DNA of 64,000 nucleotides from Vandiemenella viatica (taxonomy: Eukaryota > Arthropoda > Insecta > Orthoptera > Morabidae). Location of the stretch: NCBI GenBank assembly GCA_031002005.1, contig CM061920.1, positions 46,044,610-46,108,609 of the forward strand, given 5' to 3'. Below, in pieces: positions 22,142-32,354 of the stretch (positions are counted from its first letter, which is position 1; each line of letters begins with the position of its first letter). The notes beneath the pieces were generated by a model. The model was given only the letters and a program-made list of their open reading frames with translations. It did not search any database and had not been told where the DNA came from. A program made the translations under genes and the position numbers.

Positions 22142-22855
22142 TTCCGTTTTAAATAAGTTTGTTAAGTGAAAACTTTGGGGCAATTCCTTAAATCTTATTC
22201 TCCAATTCACTGCCGTAGCAACTTCCTGTGTCAGCAGATGGCAGCACTGCATCCACATATAAAATGGCAGAAAAATATGTACAGTGATGCAATAGTGGAT
22301 GCCAGCACTGTTGGATGATGGGTAGGTTGCTGTAACGAAGCTGAAAGGCAAAAACCGTTGGTTGATAAGAAGCAAAGCAGCTGGCGAGCAATTCAATGAC
22401 ATCATTTGTGGTGACAGATGAATTCTTCCAAATATTCTCCCTCGGCAAAAACAGTGTGATGACGATTATCTAGCAACAGAGATTTTCAAAAGTTTGTTCA
22501 CAGTGGGTACCAAGAGTGTATACCAACTAGAATTTAGTGAGAAGAAAAACAATAGCCTCCAAAGACTTGTAGTGCTTCCATTTGAAGGGAGAAGAGATTC
22601 TGGAAAAAAACATTGTAACCAGAGACAAAAGTTGGCTTCAGTTTTTCAAACCTGAATCAAAGAGGCAGTAAGAGGATGGGATCACATAGCCTCGCCGAGG
22701 AAGAAAAATTTCAGAATATGCAATTGGCATTTAAAGTTATGGCAACAGTATTTTGGGATGCAGAGGTGTTATAACAGCCCTCAGACCCAGACCTTTAATG
22801 AAATTGTATTTTAAGAGTTATTTTTTGCACACTGGGAGTTGAGTACGTATGGTCT
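22099..22855 (+). pseudogene. mariner-like element relic
   Basis: The left edge reads TGAGGTTCAGTTGAAAACTA, a mariner-type TIR. Plus-strand frames give KNIVTRDKSWLQFFKPESKR (compare VTGDESWVHYFxPESKRQ) and 'KVMATVFWDAE' (compare KxMATVFWDxxG). Catalytic D is retained in 'RDKSW', but later domains are missing and the frame is broken throughout. Confidence 0.75.
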
Positions 22856-22861
22856 TGTATA

Positions 22862-24110
22862 CGAGGGGGTACCAAAAAAATAACAGGAATAGCATTGCGT
22901 TGGGTGGAGCTTATGTATTACACGTTTCTACTGCTAAGTGTTTATAGCGTAACCCATTTTCAGTTCATGCCACCTGCCTTGTCGACCTGGCTTGTTCTGT
23001 AAATCTGCAGTGATTGTTTTTGCTAGCACTGTTTTGTTATTGAATATGACATGTTTAAGTGAACAACGTGCATCACGAAATTTTGTTTTATACCCAGTAA
23101 AAATGCTGCTGAAACTGTTTTAATATTGAAAACAGATTAAAAAGATGGCAATATGGGGAAAAAACTCAATTGTTCAAGTGGTTCACTTGTTTCAAAATTG
23201 TAACATGTCAATTGATGACAATCCTCATTCTGGACGTCCTTCAATTTCCCAAATCGAAAAGAAATGTTGAAAAAATTCAAGAGCTTGTAGTCTCAGACTG
23301 TCGACAGACAATTAATGAACTGTCAGCGATTATTGGGTTATCTTGGAGCTTGGTTCAGCGAATTTTAACCAAAGATTTGGGAATGAGAAGGGTTGCTGCC
23401 AAGTTTGTTCCTCAGGCTCTGACTGACAATCAAAAAGATAGTTGATTTGAAACATGTCATGCTTTGAAACAACAGCCTGAAATTGATCCAGATTTTCTGT
23501 CAAAGGTAATTACTGGTGATGAGTCATTGTGCTATAGTTACGAACCAGTAACAAAGCAACATTCAAGCCAGTGGAAAACGTCATTGTCACCCCATCCAAA
23601 AAAAATGTCATCTAATCAAACATCAAAATTATGCTGATTTGCTTTTTTTATGCCAAGGGCGTAGTTCATTCAGAGTTTGTTCCCCCACATCAGACCATCA
23701 GTCAAACCTTTTATTTGGAAGTTATAATATATACGCAATAGTGTTCGTCAAAAAAGACCCAATTTGTGACAGACAGGAGACTGGTTCTTCCACCACGACA
23801 ATGCAGTTGCACACACAGCTGTCTCTGTTAGGCATTTTTTTGTGACAAATGACATGGTTACACTGTCCCATGCACCTTACTCGCCTGACCAAGCTCCGTG
23901 CAACTTTTTCTTATTTCCACGCCTGAAAAGGGGCATGTAAAGACACAGATTTGACAACATTGAAGAGGTCAAGAAAAAAATGAGGGAAGAGCTATCAGCC
24001 ATTTCTAAAGATGACTACAGAAAATGTTTCAAACAGTGATAGCACCAGTGGGACAAATGTATCAGTTGTAATGGAGAGTATTTTGAAGGAGATAATAGTC
24101 CAAGAGCCCG
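22862..24110 (+). pseudogene. mariner transposase relic, third Asp changed to Asn
   Basis: The element begins CGAGGGGGTACC after TA (22860-22861). The frame then gives DDNPHSGRPSIS (linker), VITGDESLCYSYEP (first Asp), FHHDNAVAHTAVSV (second Asp) and YSPDQAPCNFFLFPRL. The third catalytic Asp, expected in APCDFFLF 34 residues after the second, is Asn. Frame breaks occur around 23100-23170, 23440 and 23640-23760. The 3' inverted end is missing. The 5' end of a sister copy is at 41505-41682. Confidence 0.85.
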
Positions 24111-24560
24111 TGAGACCTATGTCATAGTATAAAGGCTGGAATTTTTTCTGCGCATGTACACTACAGCAGGTATGAACGTTTGGCTACTATGAACCTAGAG
24201 TGGTGGTGGCTTTGATAGATAGAGCGAAGCAAAAGTGTATATTGCGGCCTAGTTACGTCATAGTATAAAGCATGATTTTTTTATATTTTCTACGAGATAT
24301 TATTAGAAATCGCTTCATCTATTGCCAGACACTTTGTGTGGTGGAAACCCCTTGCCAGACACCTTCAAACCTTAACAAAATGTAATTATACTTACGTCAT
24401 AATATAAAATCTGAATTTTACATACGTTACTTAGGCAACTATTTAAAAGTGTTTCCTGAACAGCAAGCCAGTTTTGAAGGTTCTAACATCCTGCTAGACA
24501 TAGTTCAGTGTCAGCTGTAGGGGCGAATGCGGAGGCAATAAGATATGTAAGAGTTGGGCT
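24111..24560. repeat. Three spaced copies of a 16-bp motif
   Basis: 'A(C/T)GTCATA(G/A)TATAAA' followed by an 'AATTTT'-type stretch recurs near 24118, 24254 and 24394, spaced about 137 and 140 bp. Sequence between them is only weakly similar, so this may be a decayed tandem array. Confidence 0.5.
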
Positions 24561-24896
24561 TATTGGATAATCCAGTTATATTGTAATTATTTATAAAATT
24601 TTTAAAGAACTACTTGACATTATTTTAATGTTAGTAATATTCAATTAAATTTAGAAATTTTATTAAAATTGTCTCAGTAATAAATAAATTGATGAATAGT
24701 TTTTTAATATTCATAGTAAAAGCTTACAAAAAAATTGGGAATATGATTTATTAGGAATATTATTGGTTTTATGTAAATACAAAATAGATTTATTCATTGT
24801 CATCTTTGTGGTCCATACTTTCAATATCGTCGCTCCATGAATTCATTATTTTCAATATCATCTTCTTTATCAGTTTCTGTAAAAATATAAATAAAA
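24561..24896. other. No recognised feature
   Basis: Very AT-rich spacer before the Helitron end at 24897. Confidence 0.4.
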
Positions 24897-24977
24897 CTAG
24901 CATTTGCCCGCTGCTTCACGCGTGCGTGCCTTGACAGGTGTAGAAATTATTTACCGATTTTATTCTCTTATCAGACA

Positions 24978-25319
24978 TTAACGCTTTGTTCGGTTATTGC
25001 TAGTTTCAGTTGCTCTAGCCAAAGCCTGAGAAACCCTTTCACGGTTCAAACGACATTCTTTCTTCTGTGCGCTTTCAGAAGCTATGGATTTAGCGTATAG
25101 AACCCGGTTATAGGTCAATCGCTTTTCTCGGTGCAGGTTACTTTCATTTCCTCTAGCTATTTCATCTCGTTCTCTTTGACGTTGCAGACGATGTTGTTGG
25201 TCTATTTCAATCTCATTTAGCCGATTTCGGCGACATCTTTTAGCTGCAGAAGTTGACCCCGACAGATTAGATCCCTTTCGCAAGGGCATATCATAAACTT
25301 TTATACTTACCCAACTCAC
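24978..25319 (-). CDS. Helitron protein N-terminal remnant
   Basis: 113 codons, open from ATG at 25319. It contains LRKGSNLSGSTSAAKRCRRN and a run of short Arg/Glu/Gln-rich repeats (QHRLQRQRERDE; NRERVSQALARATE). Such a basic, repetitive N-terminus precedes the zinc-finger and Rep domains in arthropod Helitron proteins (family knowledge). It stops at RTKR with nothing downstream resembling Rep. It is intact as a short frame, but whether it is expressed is unknown. Confidence 0.6.
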   Translation of the reverse strand: MSWVSIKVYDMPLRKGSNLSGSTSAAKRCRRNRLNEIEIDQQHRLQRQRERDEIARGNESNLHREKRLTYNRVLYAKSIASESAQKKECRLNRERVSQALARATETSNNRTKR

Positions 25320-25374
25320 AGCACTACCAATTAAAACATTTTCACAGCTGCAATTATCACTATGCTTGAACTTT

Positions 25375-25810
25375 GGCTGCGAGTATATAGATGAGCATAA
25401 ACTTGGTTACAATATAGAATTTCTGTGGTAGTAATAAATAATATTATTTCTGAAAGCTATATTTAACTCAGCTAAAACATAATATTTTTAAATGCTGATA
25501 TGGAGGATTCCACGTTAGCCGTGGTACCGAAAATTTAAATGGATATATAACAGTTGTAACGTTAAGAAAGCTGATATTATAATCATTATGTGTATTTTTT
25601 TTTTTTTTTTTGGCGATTTTATGTGTAAACTTTGCCTGGGATTATATAGCTAGGTATAAGCTTTGTTAAGGATGTATCTGTGGATATAATGAAAAATATT
25701 GTTTCCATGATACTTAACTAAAAAAAGTTTATTTTTAAATGTGGATACCGAGGATTGCAACATAACCGCGGTACCATAAATTTATGTAAATATAGCAGTA
25801 ATCTACGACT
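25375..25810. repeat. Two-copy tandem repeat, about 250 bp
   Basis: 25375-25560 and 25628-25800 align: 'TATATAG.TG.GCATAA.CTT', 'GAGGATT.CA.C.TA.CCG.GGTACC' and so on. It lies inside the Helitron. Confidence 0.65.
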
Positions 25811-25832
25811 TAGTCCTCTTGGAAGTGTGCTG

Positions 25833-26870
25833 AAATATAAAAATTCGTTACCAATAATCACAGCATCTCAATTTTTCTGATTTATTTATTTTTTGTTGTT
25901 TTTTATTTTTTTGTTGTTTGGATATTGGTTTTATTTTATGTTGATACACCATAAATTATTCCTGCTTTAAAATAGAAATTTACGTGAATTGGAGCTACTC
26001 TTGATTTCAAATCGTCGTATCATTACTGTCGTTATTTCAGTCAGATATAATTAATCCAAAAATGTCGAGATGTGATCATGGTACAGTTTATGTAGTAACG
26101 TGCATGTAACTGAAACAATTATTTCTGAGTGGCAACATTATGGCAAGTTGTGAATAGCTTGAAATGCAACCTGACAGCTGATCTGATGCTTTGTTATAGG
26201 CCTAAGAGATGATGCCTGCAGCTTTATAATCTACGTGGTGTAGCATTAGGATATGAAACATTTTTAATTTAAGTTTCTTTAGCATGAGGCATAACGGGTT
26301 TAGTTTTAAAATTTACGCGGTGTAGAATAGAATTTTAGGATGCCTAGTTATATTTGAAATAAAAATTCGTTACCAATAATCACAGCATCTCAATTTTTTC
26401 TGATTTATTTATTTTTTGCTGTTTTGATATTGGTTTTTATTTTATGTTGATACACCATCAAGTATTCCTGCTTTAAAATAGAAATTTACGTGAATTGGAC
26501 TTAATCTTGGTTTCAAATCGTCGTATCATTATTGTCATTATTTCAGTCAGATATAATTAATTCAAAAATGTCAAAATGGATCACGGTACAGTATATGTAC
26601 TAATGTGCATGTAACTCAAGCAATTATTTCTGAGTGGCAAAATTATCGCAAGTTGTAAATCGATTGAAATGCAACCTGGACAGTGATGACAGCTGATATG
26701 CTTTGTTATAGGCCAAAGGGACGATGCTTTTAGCTTTATAATTTACGCGGTGTAGCATTAGGATATGAAAATTTTTTTATTTGAGTTTCTTTCAATATGT
26801 CCGTATTTTCTATGTAATTATTTGAGTCGCATGTACCTGAATTTTTGGATGCCTAGTTATATTTGCACGT
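25833..26870. repeat. Two-copy tandem repeat, about 517 bp
   Basis: 'AAAAATTCGTTACCAATAATC' begins near 25839 and 26357. The two units remain closely similar through 'CAGTCAGATATAATTAAT', 'TTATTTCTGAGTGGCAA' and 'GTGTAGCATTAGGATATG', ending at 'GATGCCTAGTTATATTTG' near 26338 and 26856. Spacing is about 517 bp. It is an internal duplication of the Helitron. Confidence 0.9.
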
Positions 26871-27599
26871 TATAGCCACGAGACATATTAATCGAATAAA
26901 GTACTTCCAAATATGTGCAATTCTGCACAAGTCATTATGAAAGAAGTATGTTTTATTACTTGCTGATATTTATAATAGCTGTTTTTCAGACATTGCTCTT
27001 CGAGAAAAAACTGAATTTTGTATTAAGTATTAGCTTATTGTGGCTGTATTGTACAGCGTTCATGTAGCAATTTTGTTCCAGAGACAAACTGTATAACAGT
27101 CTACCAGAGACAATACATGTCTTCAATATTAGTAATATAACTTTTTCGTAATTCAACAGACCTGTTACGATTCAAGTAAATGCTGATTATACTTGATTCA
27201 CGTATTCTTTTTATTTTGAAGTACTGCGGTCCAGAAAAATGAATCGCAGAAGTAAAAAAAAAAAAAAAAATAGGGAAATCCTAAATTTTATCAGGTCTCT
27301 TTATGAAAGGAGTGACCGTCTGAATGTGTATAATTATCTGTGGTCTACAGTTTCACATTTCTGAAGTTTTTTACTGACTTGCTTCTTCCCATGGTACATA
27401 TTAGTCGTTAGCTATTTCTACAATTGTTGATCAGCAACATTAGCTTTAAAAATTTGGAAACACCATGCAAATTGATGCGGTAGTTTTAGCGTTATTAGAG
27501 ATCAAGCCTCACTACAAACGCAGCTTGCTTACAGATTTATAATAGTATAGATAATGAAATTATTAATAACTACAAATAATGTTTAACAGTTTGAAATTA

Positions 27600-27867
27600 C
27601 TATTAAATATCTGATAAATTTTTCAGTGAATCACTGACAAAGTTTGGTAGCTGTTCTCCACCGAACCATTTGAAGTAATACTCGTTGATATCCCGTACCC
27701 AGCCATTTTTTTCTGTCTGATATATGCTGGGATTTTTGAAGTGAGAATTATTCCAAATAGTGGATATATAATTTGCCCACAGAAATTGTTGTAATAGTGC
27801 ACTTTGCTAGCATCGAAACTCCGTAATCTTTTTAATTCAAAAGATTCATTGTTATTTGAGACCATAT
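27600..27867 (-). pseudogene. C-terminal part of a split mobile-element ORF
   Basis: Minus-strand frames give 'RANYISTIWNNSHFKNP', 'NGWVRDINEYYFKWFGGEQL' and 'PNFVSDSL'. These resemble the C-terminus of a widespread element-encoded protein whose middle part is at 29696-30560 here. A hAT-like element (27868-29687) sits between. A frameshift occurs within this block. Confidence 0.6.
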
Positions 27868-29121
27868 TAGAGATGGGGAGACCCGGATGGATATGGTTCC
27901 GCGGACCCGTATCACTTATGCTAGGGATGGATGTACATCCGAGCGCTTGTCGGATCTGTATCCGGCCGGACCTGTATCAGTGCGCCACAGGTCTAGTGTG
28001 GCTGGAGGTTGAACCACGGCCGGACCTGCAACCACGGAGCTGGACCTAGAACTGTTCATACTTCTCATGCACTTTTCATTACAGTTCCGATTTGAAATCT
28101 ATGTTTTGAAGAGTTTAATGTCACTTACTGTGCGACTTGATTACAATTCAGTTTAAAGATAAGATTATAACTGAAAAACTATTTCTTAATCACTAAATAC
28201 TAGTAGATAATTACAATAACTATTAAATGTCTATGGGTAGTTAAAACCCGATAGTACTTTTTTATTTGTCTGGTTCTGGCTGGTGTATTTTATGGCATAC
28301 TTTTAAGGTGAGAGTGCTTTTTGTGCTTAATAAGAATGGCCTTATAATGTTACTTGTAATTTTAATTTGTTGTAATCTTATTAAACTTTTAATTTTCAGT
28401 TCATTATTCCATTCTAGAGTTTTTAACTTTTTCAGTTGTAATGAAGTTTAGCCTTAAACAAGAAAGCAGATGGTAAATTTAATATCTCTCTATTACAAAC
28501 AAACAAAAAAAAAAAGTTTATAATAATGACAATCAGTCTTTATATATGTGTGATCACGTAGCCTTATTCTGAGCGACTCTGCTGGCTGCTTTCCGACATG
28601 GAAAAAAAACACATCTAGCCATTTCTAGAACGTCTGACAATGGCTCAAACAATCAGTTATTATTACGAACAATTGAAACTTGTGTAAAAATACTTGCAGC
28701 TATATGTGAAATAATCTCAAATTAAATTACAAATAATTTTAAAGTTTTTTAATTGCACTCGATAAAATAAATATTTTCAAAGCTCAGAAACCATGTTACA
28801 ATAGCTGGCACAACATAACATGTTAATGTCATCTAATTAAAATTCCTGTTATCGCACTCAATTTAGCACGCACGACAATGTTCTATACACTCAATCAAAA
28901 AAGTCTCACATAATATAATGAACAAAATACTATACATTTAAGAACCTGTCTCACGTAATTTCTCACTCACATAAGCTATGCATGCCGTTTTGTTTTTTGT
29001 TCATTTATAATAAACTGTTTATTAGCTTTCCCTAACCTATGTAATTATTTCAAAATGTTTTAGTCTTTAAAGGTTTCATTTTCAGTTAAAAAAAACTACC
29101 AGTTAACAAAGAATTTTGCTT

Positions 29122-29141
29122 TATATATATATATATATATA
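29122..29141. repeat. (TA) microsatellite
   Basis: A short TA run in the AT-rich core of the hAT-like element. Confidence 0.9.
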
Positions 29142-29344
29142 TGAATTCTACTAAGAAATTATTAAATTTTCTTCTCATTGTAGCCCACAGCAAATTTTAT
29201 TTTGATCATTATCGGTCTGATTATAGTGATTTTACCATATTACTTTCAGTTATGAGTTTCAGATAAAAATAAAAAAAGATTCACACATTTAGTATTCTTT
29301 CATTTCATAAATTAATGGATCAACACGATATAACTCATGCAGCA

Positions 29345-29640
29345 GTTCTCCTTGGTCAGATTTACATCCATCATACGTTCTGCTCACCCAACTGTAGGTT
29401 CGGACCCATACAGATCTGTTGGACACGTAACTGGTTGTAGGTCCGCACACATCCAGTTCCGCCATATACTCCGCCCGCCCAATTGTAGAGCTTTTCCCAT
29501 ACAGCTCCACCAGACACGTATCTGGATGTAGGTCCGCACACATCCAGTTCCGCCATACACTCCACTCGCCCGATTGTAGAGCCGGACCCATACAGGTCTG
29601 CCGGACACCGCACCTGTATGCAGGTCCACAGCGCTGGATG
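29345..29640. repeat. 91-bp subterminal repeats of the hAT-like element
   Basis: 'TGTAGGTCCGCACACATCC' starts at 29436 and 29527, with degenerate units before and after. Each unit carries 'TTCCGCCATA' and 'CCCATACAG'. Subterminal repeats in hAT elements often bind transposase (family knowledge). Whether these do is unknown. Confidence 0.75.
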
Positions 29641-29695
29641 TACATCCAAACCTGACTCCATTAAATTCTCGGACCTGTCCATCTCTAGACCGTAT

Positions 29696-30560
29696 ATGTT
29701 TCGATGAATATCTGGAGTCGGGCAGTGTCAACATCAATTATCCCAGCAACATTATAAATATCAGCTATACATTTCTGTATAATTTTTAAAGATATTTTGT
29801 TGTTCGTCACTATTTTCAAATAATGCAATATCTCCAAACTTGAGAAAAGCTTCCTGATATTCTTGATTCGTTTTCAATATTTTGTAAGGTTTTAATTTTC
29901 CTTTTCTAAAAAGTGCTGGATTATAATCACATCAACTGATTGCATGAAATCCAGGCAAGCTTTTACAGATAGATCCTCCCAATTGTGTGGGGGTCTTTGT
30001 TAGGTCTACATGTCTTAAATTATTTCCAGTGCTTTGCAAATATCCAAACATGGGAATCATTTTGTAGGAGATGCGTATGGCCAAGAATTATAGCGCCAAT
30101 ATCAGTATTGATACTTCTGATCACTATATTTGCTTGGTAGTTGATGTTACATGCATGATAGATCACTTTGGTATCTGCTTCTTCATGTTCTGGGCATGAT
30201 AATTCATCATTTGATACAACACTATTGGATTCATTAACAATGTAAGAATGACACTGTCTGAAATTTATGTGGATGATTTTTTTCCAATGAATGGCATTTC
30301 TTCATAGCCCAATGTAAGATCAAGAAATCAACAAGAGCTTGTTTAATGTGTGAACTTTTTAATTCTTTTATAAAATCAGTTGATCGAATTTAATCAGGTC
30401 CGATTATAGTGTATTGCAATCGTGTTGATTCCAGCCGTTGAGATCATTCATAGTCTTTGATCGATGGTGTAAAATAGTGATCGAATATCACGTCAATTCT
30501 CAACGCATGCAATTTATTAACCATTTGTAAAAAAAAAATTGAAAATATTTCCAAGAGTTT
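29696..30560 (-). pseudogene. 'HEEADT' mobile-element protein relic, middle
   Basis: The minus strand reads ELSCPEHEEADTKVIYHA, then NTDIGAIILGH (compare SPDTDVLVLL), SICKSLPGFHAIS, CDYNPALFRKGKLKPYK, YQEAFLKFGD and VDTARLQIFIET. The HEEADT / DTDV / FHAxTGCD order is shared by a large set of element-associated animal proteins of nuclease-like appearance. I cannot assign a transposon superfamily. Several frame breaks are present. It continues at 27600-27867 beyond the hAT-like insertion. Confidence 0.65.
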
Positions 30561-30761
30561 TTCAAACATCTTTTATCGTGTGAAATATTCCCCACCTAAT
30601 ACTAAACAACTTTTTATCCTTCAAAGGCAATAATTACCATCAGATTTGTGGAATCACCATGGGTACCTGTATACCCATGTCCTATGCCTACCATAGAGAA
30701 AGATTCCAGCGGCGTTGAGACACTGAGGAAAAAATACACATACATACAAAGAGCATGAAAT

Positions 30762-30786
30762 TTTCAGGTTTACAGCCCTTCTTCAG
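30762..30786 (-). ncRNA. Hammerhead-like motif, left arm
   Basis: The minus strand has an exact CTGAAGA, then AGGGCTGTAAACCT (a weak 3-bp stem with a wobble pair), then GAAA. Both core strings are intact, but helix II is short and a spacer base is present. Confidence 0.3.
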
Positions 30787-30850
30787 CACTAGGATGAAGT
30801 GGTGGTGTGGTGCTGCTAGCTTTCCCCTATGCCATCACCTCATTCTAGTG

Positions 30851-30875
30851 TTGAAGAAGCGCTATAAGCCTGAAA
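30851..30875 (+). ncRNA. Hammerhead-like motif, right arm (decayed)
   Basis: The mirror copy reads TTGAAGA...GAAA, with the first core C changed to T and helix II disrupted. Confidence 0.25.
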
Positions 30876-31074
30876 ATTTCATGCTCCTGGCATGTACATT
30901 TTTTTTTCCCCCTCATGTCTCGATGCCACAGGAATCTTTATCTATGGTAAATGATGGTTTTCTCATATCCAAATATATATATGAGGTTTGTTCAAAAAGT
31001 AAGGTGACTTTTTATTTTTATCGAAAAATATTTATTTATTCATCAATATTTATGTTGTCCCCTCAAAGTAATCC

Positions 31075-32259
31075 ACCTCAGATATAATACACTTGTGTCA
31101 ACGTTTTTTCCAATCCTTGAAGCACTTCTGATAAGCACTTTTTGGTATAGCCTTGAGCTCTTTCAGTGATATTCATCCTTTCTTTGGTCTTTTCAATTTT
31201 GGGAACAGGTAAAAGTCACAGACGACCAAATCTGGTGAATATGGTGGCTGAGGCATGATTTTGGTGTTGTTTATGGCCAAAAATCACTCACAAGCAATGA
31301 TGAATGAGCAGGTGCATTGTCGTGATGCAAAAGCCATGAATTCTTTTCCCACAAATCCAGTTGTTTGTTTTGCATATTGCTTCTCGCAAATGATGCATAA
31401 CTTTAAGGTAATACTCCTTATTGACCGTACGGCCCTGATGCACTACGCCATGGTAATCGAAGAAAACAGTGAGCAAAACCTTGATACTGGATGGAACATG
31501 GTGTGCTTTTTTCAGTCTTGGCTCTACTGGGACAATTAGGCCTAGGTTTCGACGTCACAACCATATACCCGTGATTTGTCACCAGTTACCGAGTGTGGTG
31601 GTGTAACGGCTAGCATTCTGGCCTCGCATTTGGGAGGACGGCGGTTTGAATCCCCGTCCAGGAATCCAGATTTGGGTTTTCCATGGTTTCCCAAATCACT
31701 CCAGGCAAATGCCGGGATGCTTCCATCAAAAGGCCATGGCGAATTCCTTCCCATTCCTTGCCCCCCATCCTTTCCCGTCTCTAAAGACCTCGCTGTTTGA
31801 GAGGCGTTAAGCAGATAAAAAAAAGTCACCAGTTATGACTGTTTCAAGCAAATCATTCAACAGCTCCTCAGGGATAGCTCATGCGACGGTTCTTCTGGTC
31901 AAAATTCAGCAGTTACGGAACAAACTTTGCTGACACACGAATCATCCCCAAAACATCTGAAAAAATTGCATGGTAGGAGCCAACCGAAATGCCGACTTCA
32001 TCAGCAACTTCTCTAATGGTGATTCGACGATTCTCCAACACCATTTTCTTCACTTATTTAACGTTTGATGTACTGGGGTGTCCCGAGCGAGGTTCGTCAT
32101 TGACATCTTTCCGACCATCTTGGAAGACCTTCTAACACTTGTAACAATTTTTTTTAAACTCAAAGTAGATTCACCATATGCCACTGTCAACATTTCAAAT
32201 GTTTTGGAGCACTTAATTCCATTTTTTACACAAAATTTGATGCCAACTCTTTGATTCAT
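31075..32259 (-). pseudogene. mariner transposase, broken
   Basis: The ATG near 32259 starts MNQRVGIKFCVKNGIKCSKT. FEMLTVAYGES follows, then the GRKDVNDEPRSGHPST-type linker. After the SINE insertion come MLTVFFDYHGVVHQ, TVNKEYYLKVMHHLREAI, HDNAPAHSSLL (second Asp) and DFYLFPK (third Asp). These are hallmark blocks of a DD34D mariner. Breaks: multiple frameshifts plus the SINE at 31589-31824. Confidence 0.88.
31589..31824 (+). mobile_element. tRNA-derived SINE with 11-bp TSD
   Basis: GTCACCAGTTA flanks both sides (31578-31588 and 31825-31835). The head has A-box-like TGGTGTAACGGCTAGC and B-box GGTTTGAATCC. The body reads 'CCAGATTTGGGTTTTCCATG', 'CCCAAATCACTCCAGG' and 'GACCTCGCTGTTTGAG', ending in an A-run. 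It is the best-preserved copy of the family in this window and serves as its reference. It sits inside the mariner transposase, so it is younger than it. Confidence 0.95.
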
Positions 32260-32354
32260 TTTTTCGACAGCAGAAAATCGCCAATCACACAAAACACTTC
32301 TACCAATTATGCCTCTCACAAACAATGCAAAGAATGCTATATAGTTGAAACTGT

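Larger units (their letters stand above)
24897..27551 (-). mobile_element. Non-autonomous Helitron, copy 1 (minus)
   Basis: On the minus strand it starts TCTATACTATTATAAATCTG after A (complement of 27552). It ends GCAGCGGGCAAATGCTAG, followed by T. This is the A/T insertion, TC start and CTAG end of Helitrons. Both ends match the plus-oriented copy at 15581-18798. Near its 3' end it keeps an N-terminal piece of a Helitron protein. The middle is made of two tandem duplications. It lacks the Rep/helicase body. Confidence 0.85.
27868..29687. mobile_element. hAT-like element with 8-bp TSD
   Basis: The ends are TAGAGATGGGGAGACC and, reverse-complemented, TAGAGATGGACAGGTCC. They are flanked by GACCATAT (27860-27867) and GACCGTAT (29688-29695), an 8-bp target duplication with one change. 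At 1820 bp it lacks a transposase frame, so it is non-autonomous. GC-rich end domains of repeated 'GGACCTGTAT' and 'GGTCCG' motifs flank an AT-rich core. It interrupts a decayed ORF whose two halves read on across the removed insert. Confidence 0.85.
30689..30948. mobile_element. Small foldback element
   Basis: The arms 30689-30796 and 30839-30948 are imperfect inverted repeats starting TACCATAGA, separated by 42 bp. Each arm contains 'CATGAAATTTTCAGG' or its complement and a CTGAAGA...GAAA hairpin. It resembles the larger foldback at 37421-37996 in order and motifs. Confidence 0.85.

Noticed and set aside
29371..29737. Several overlapping minus-strand frames of 100-118 codons
   Set aside because: They run through the 91-bp subterminal repeats in all three frames, as GC-rich tandem DNA does. 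Not coding.
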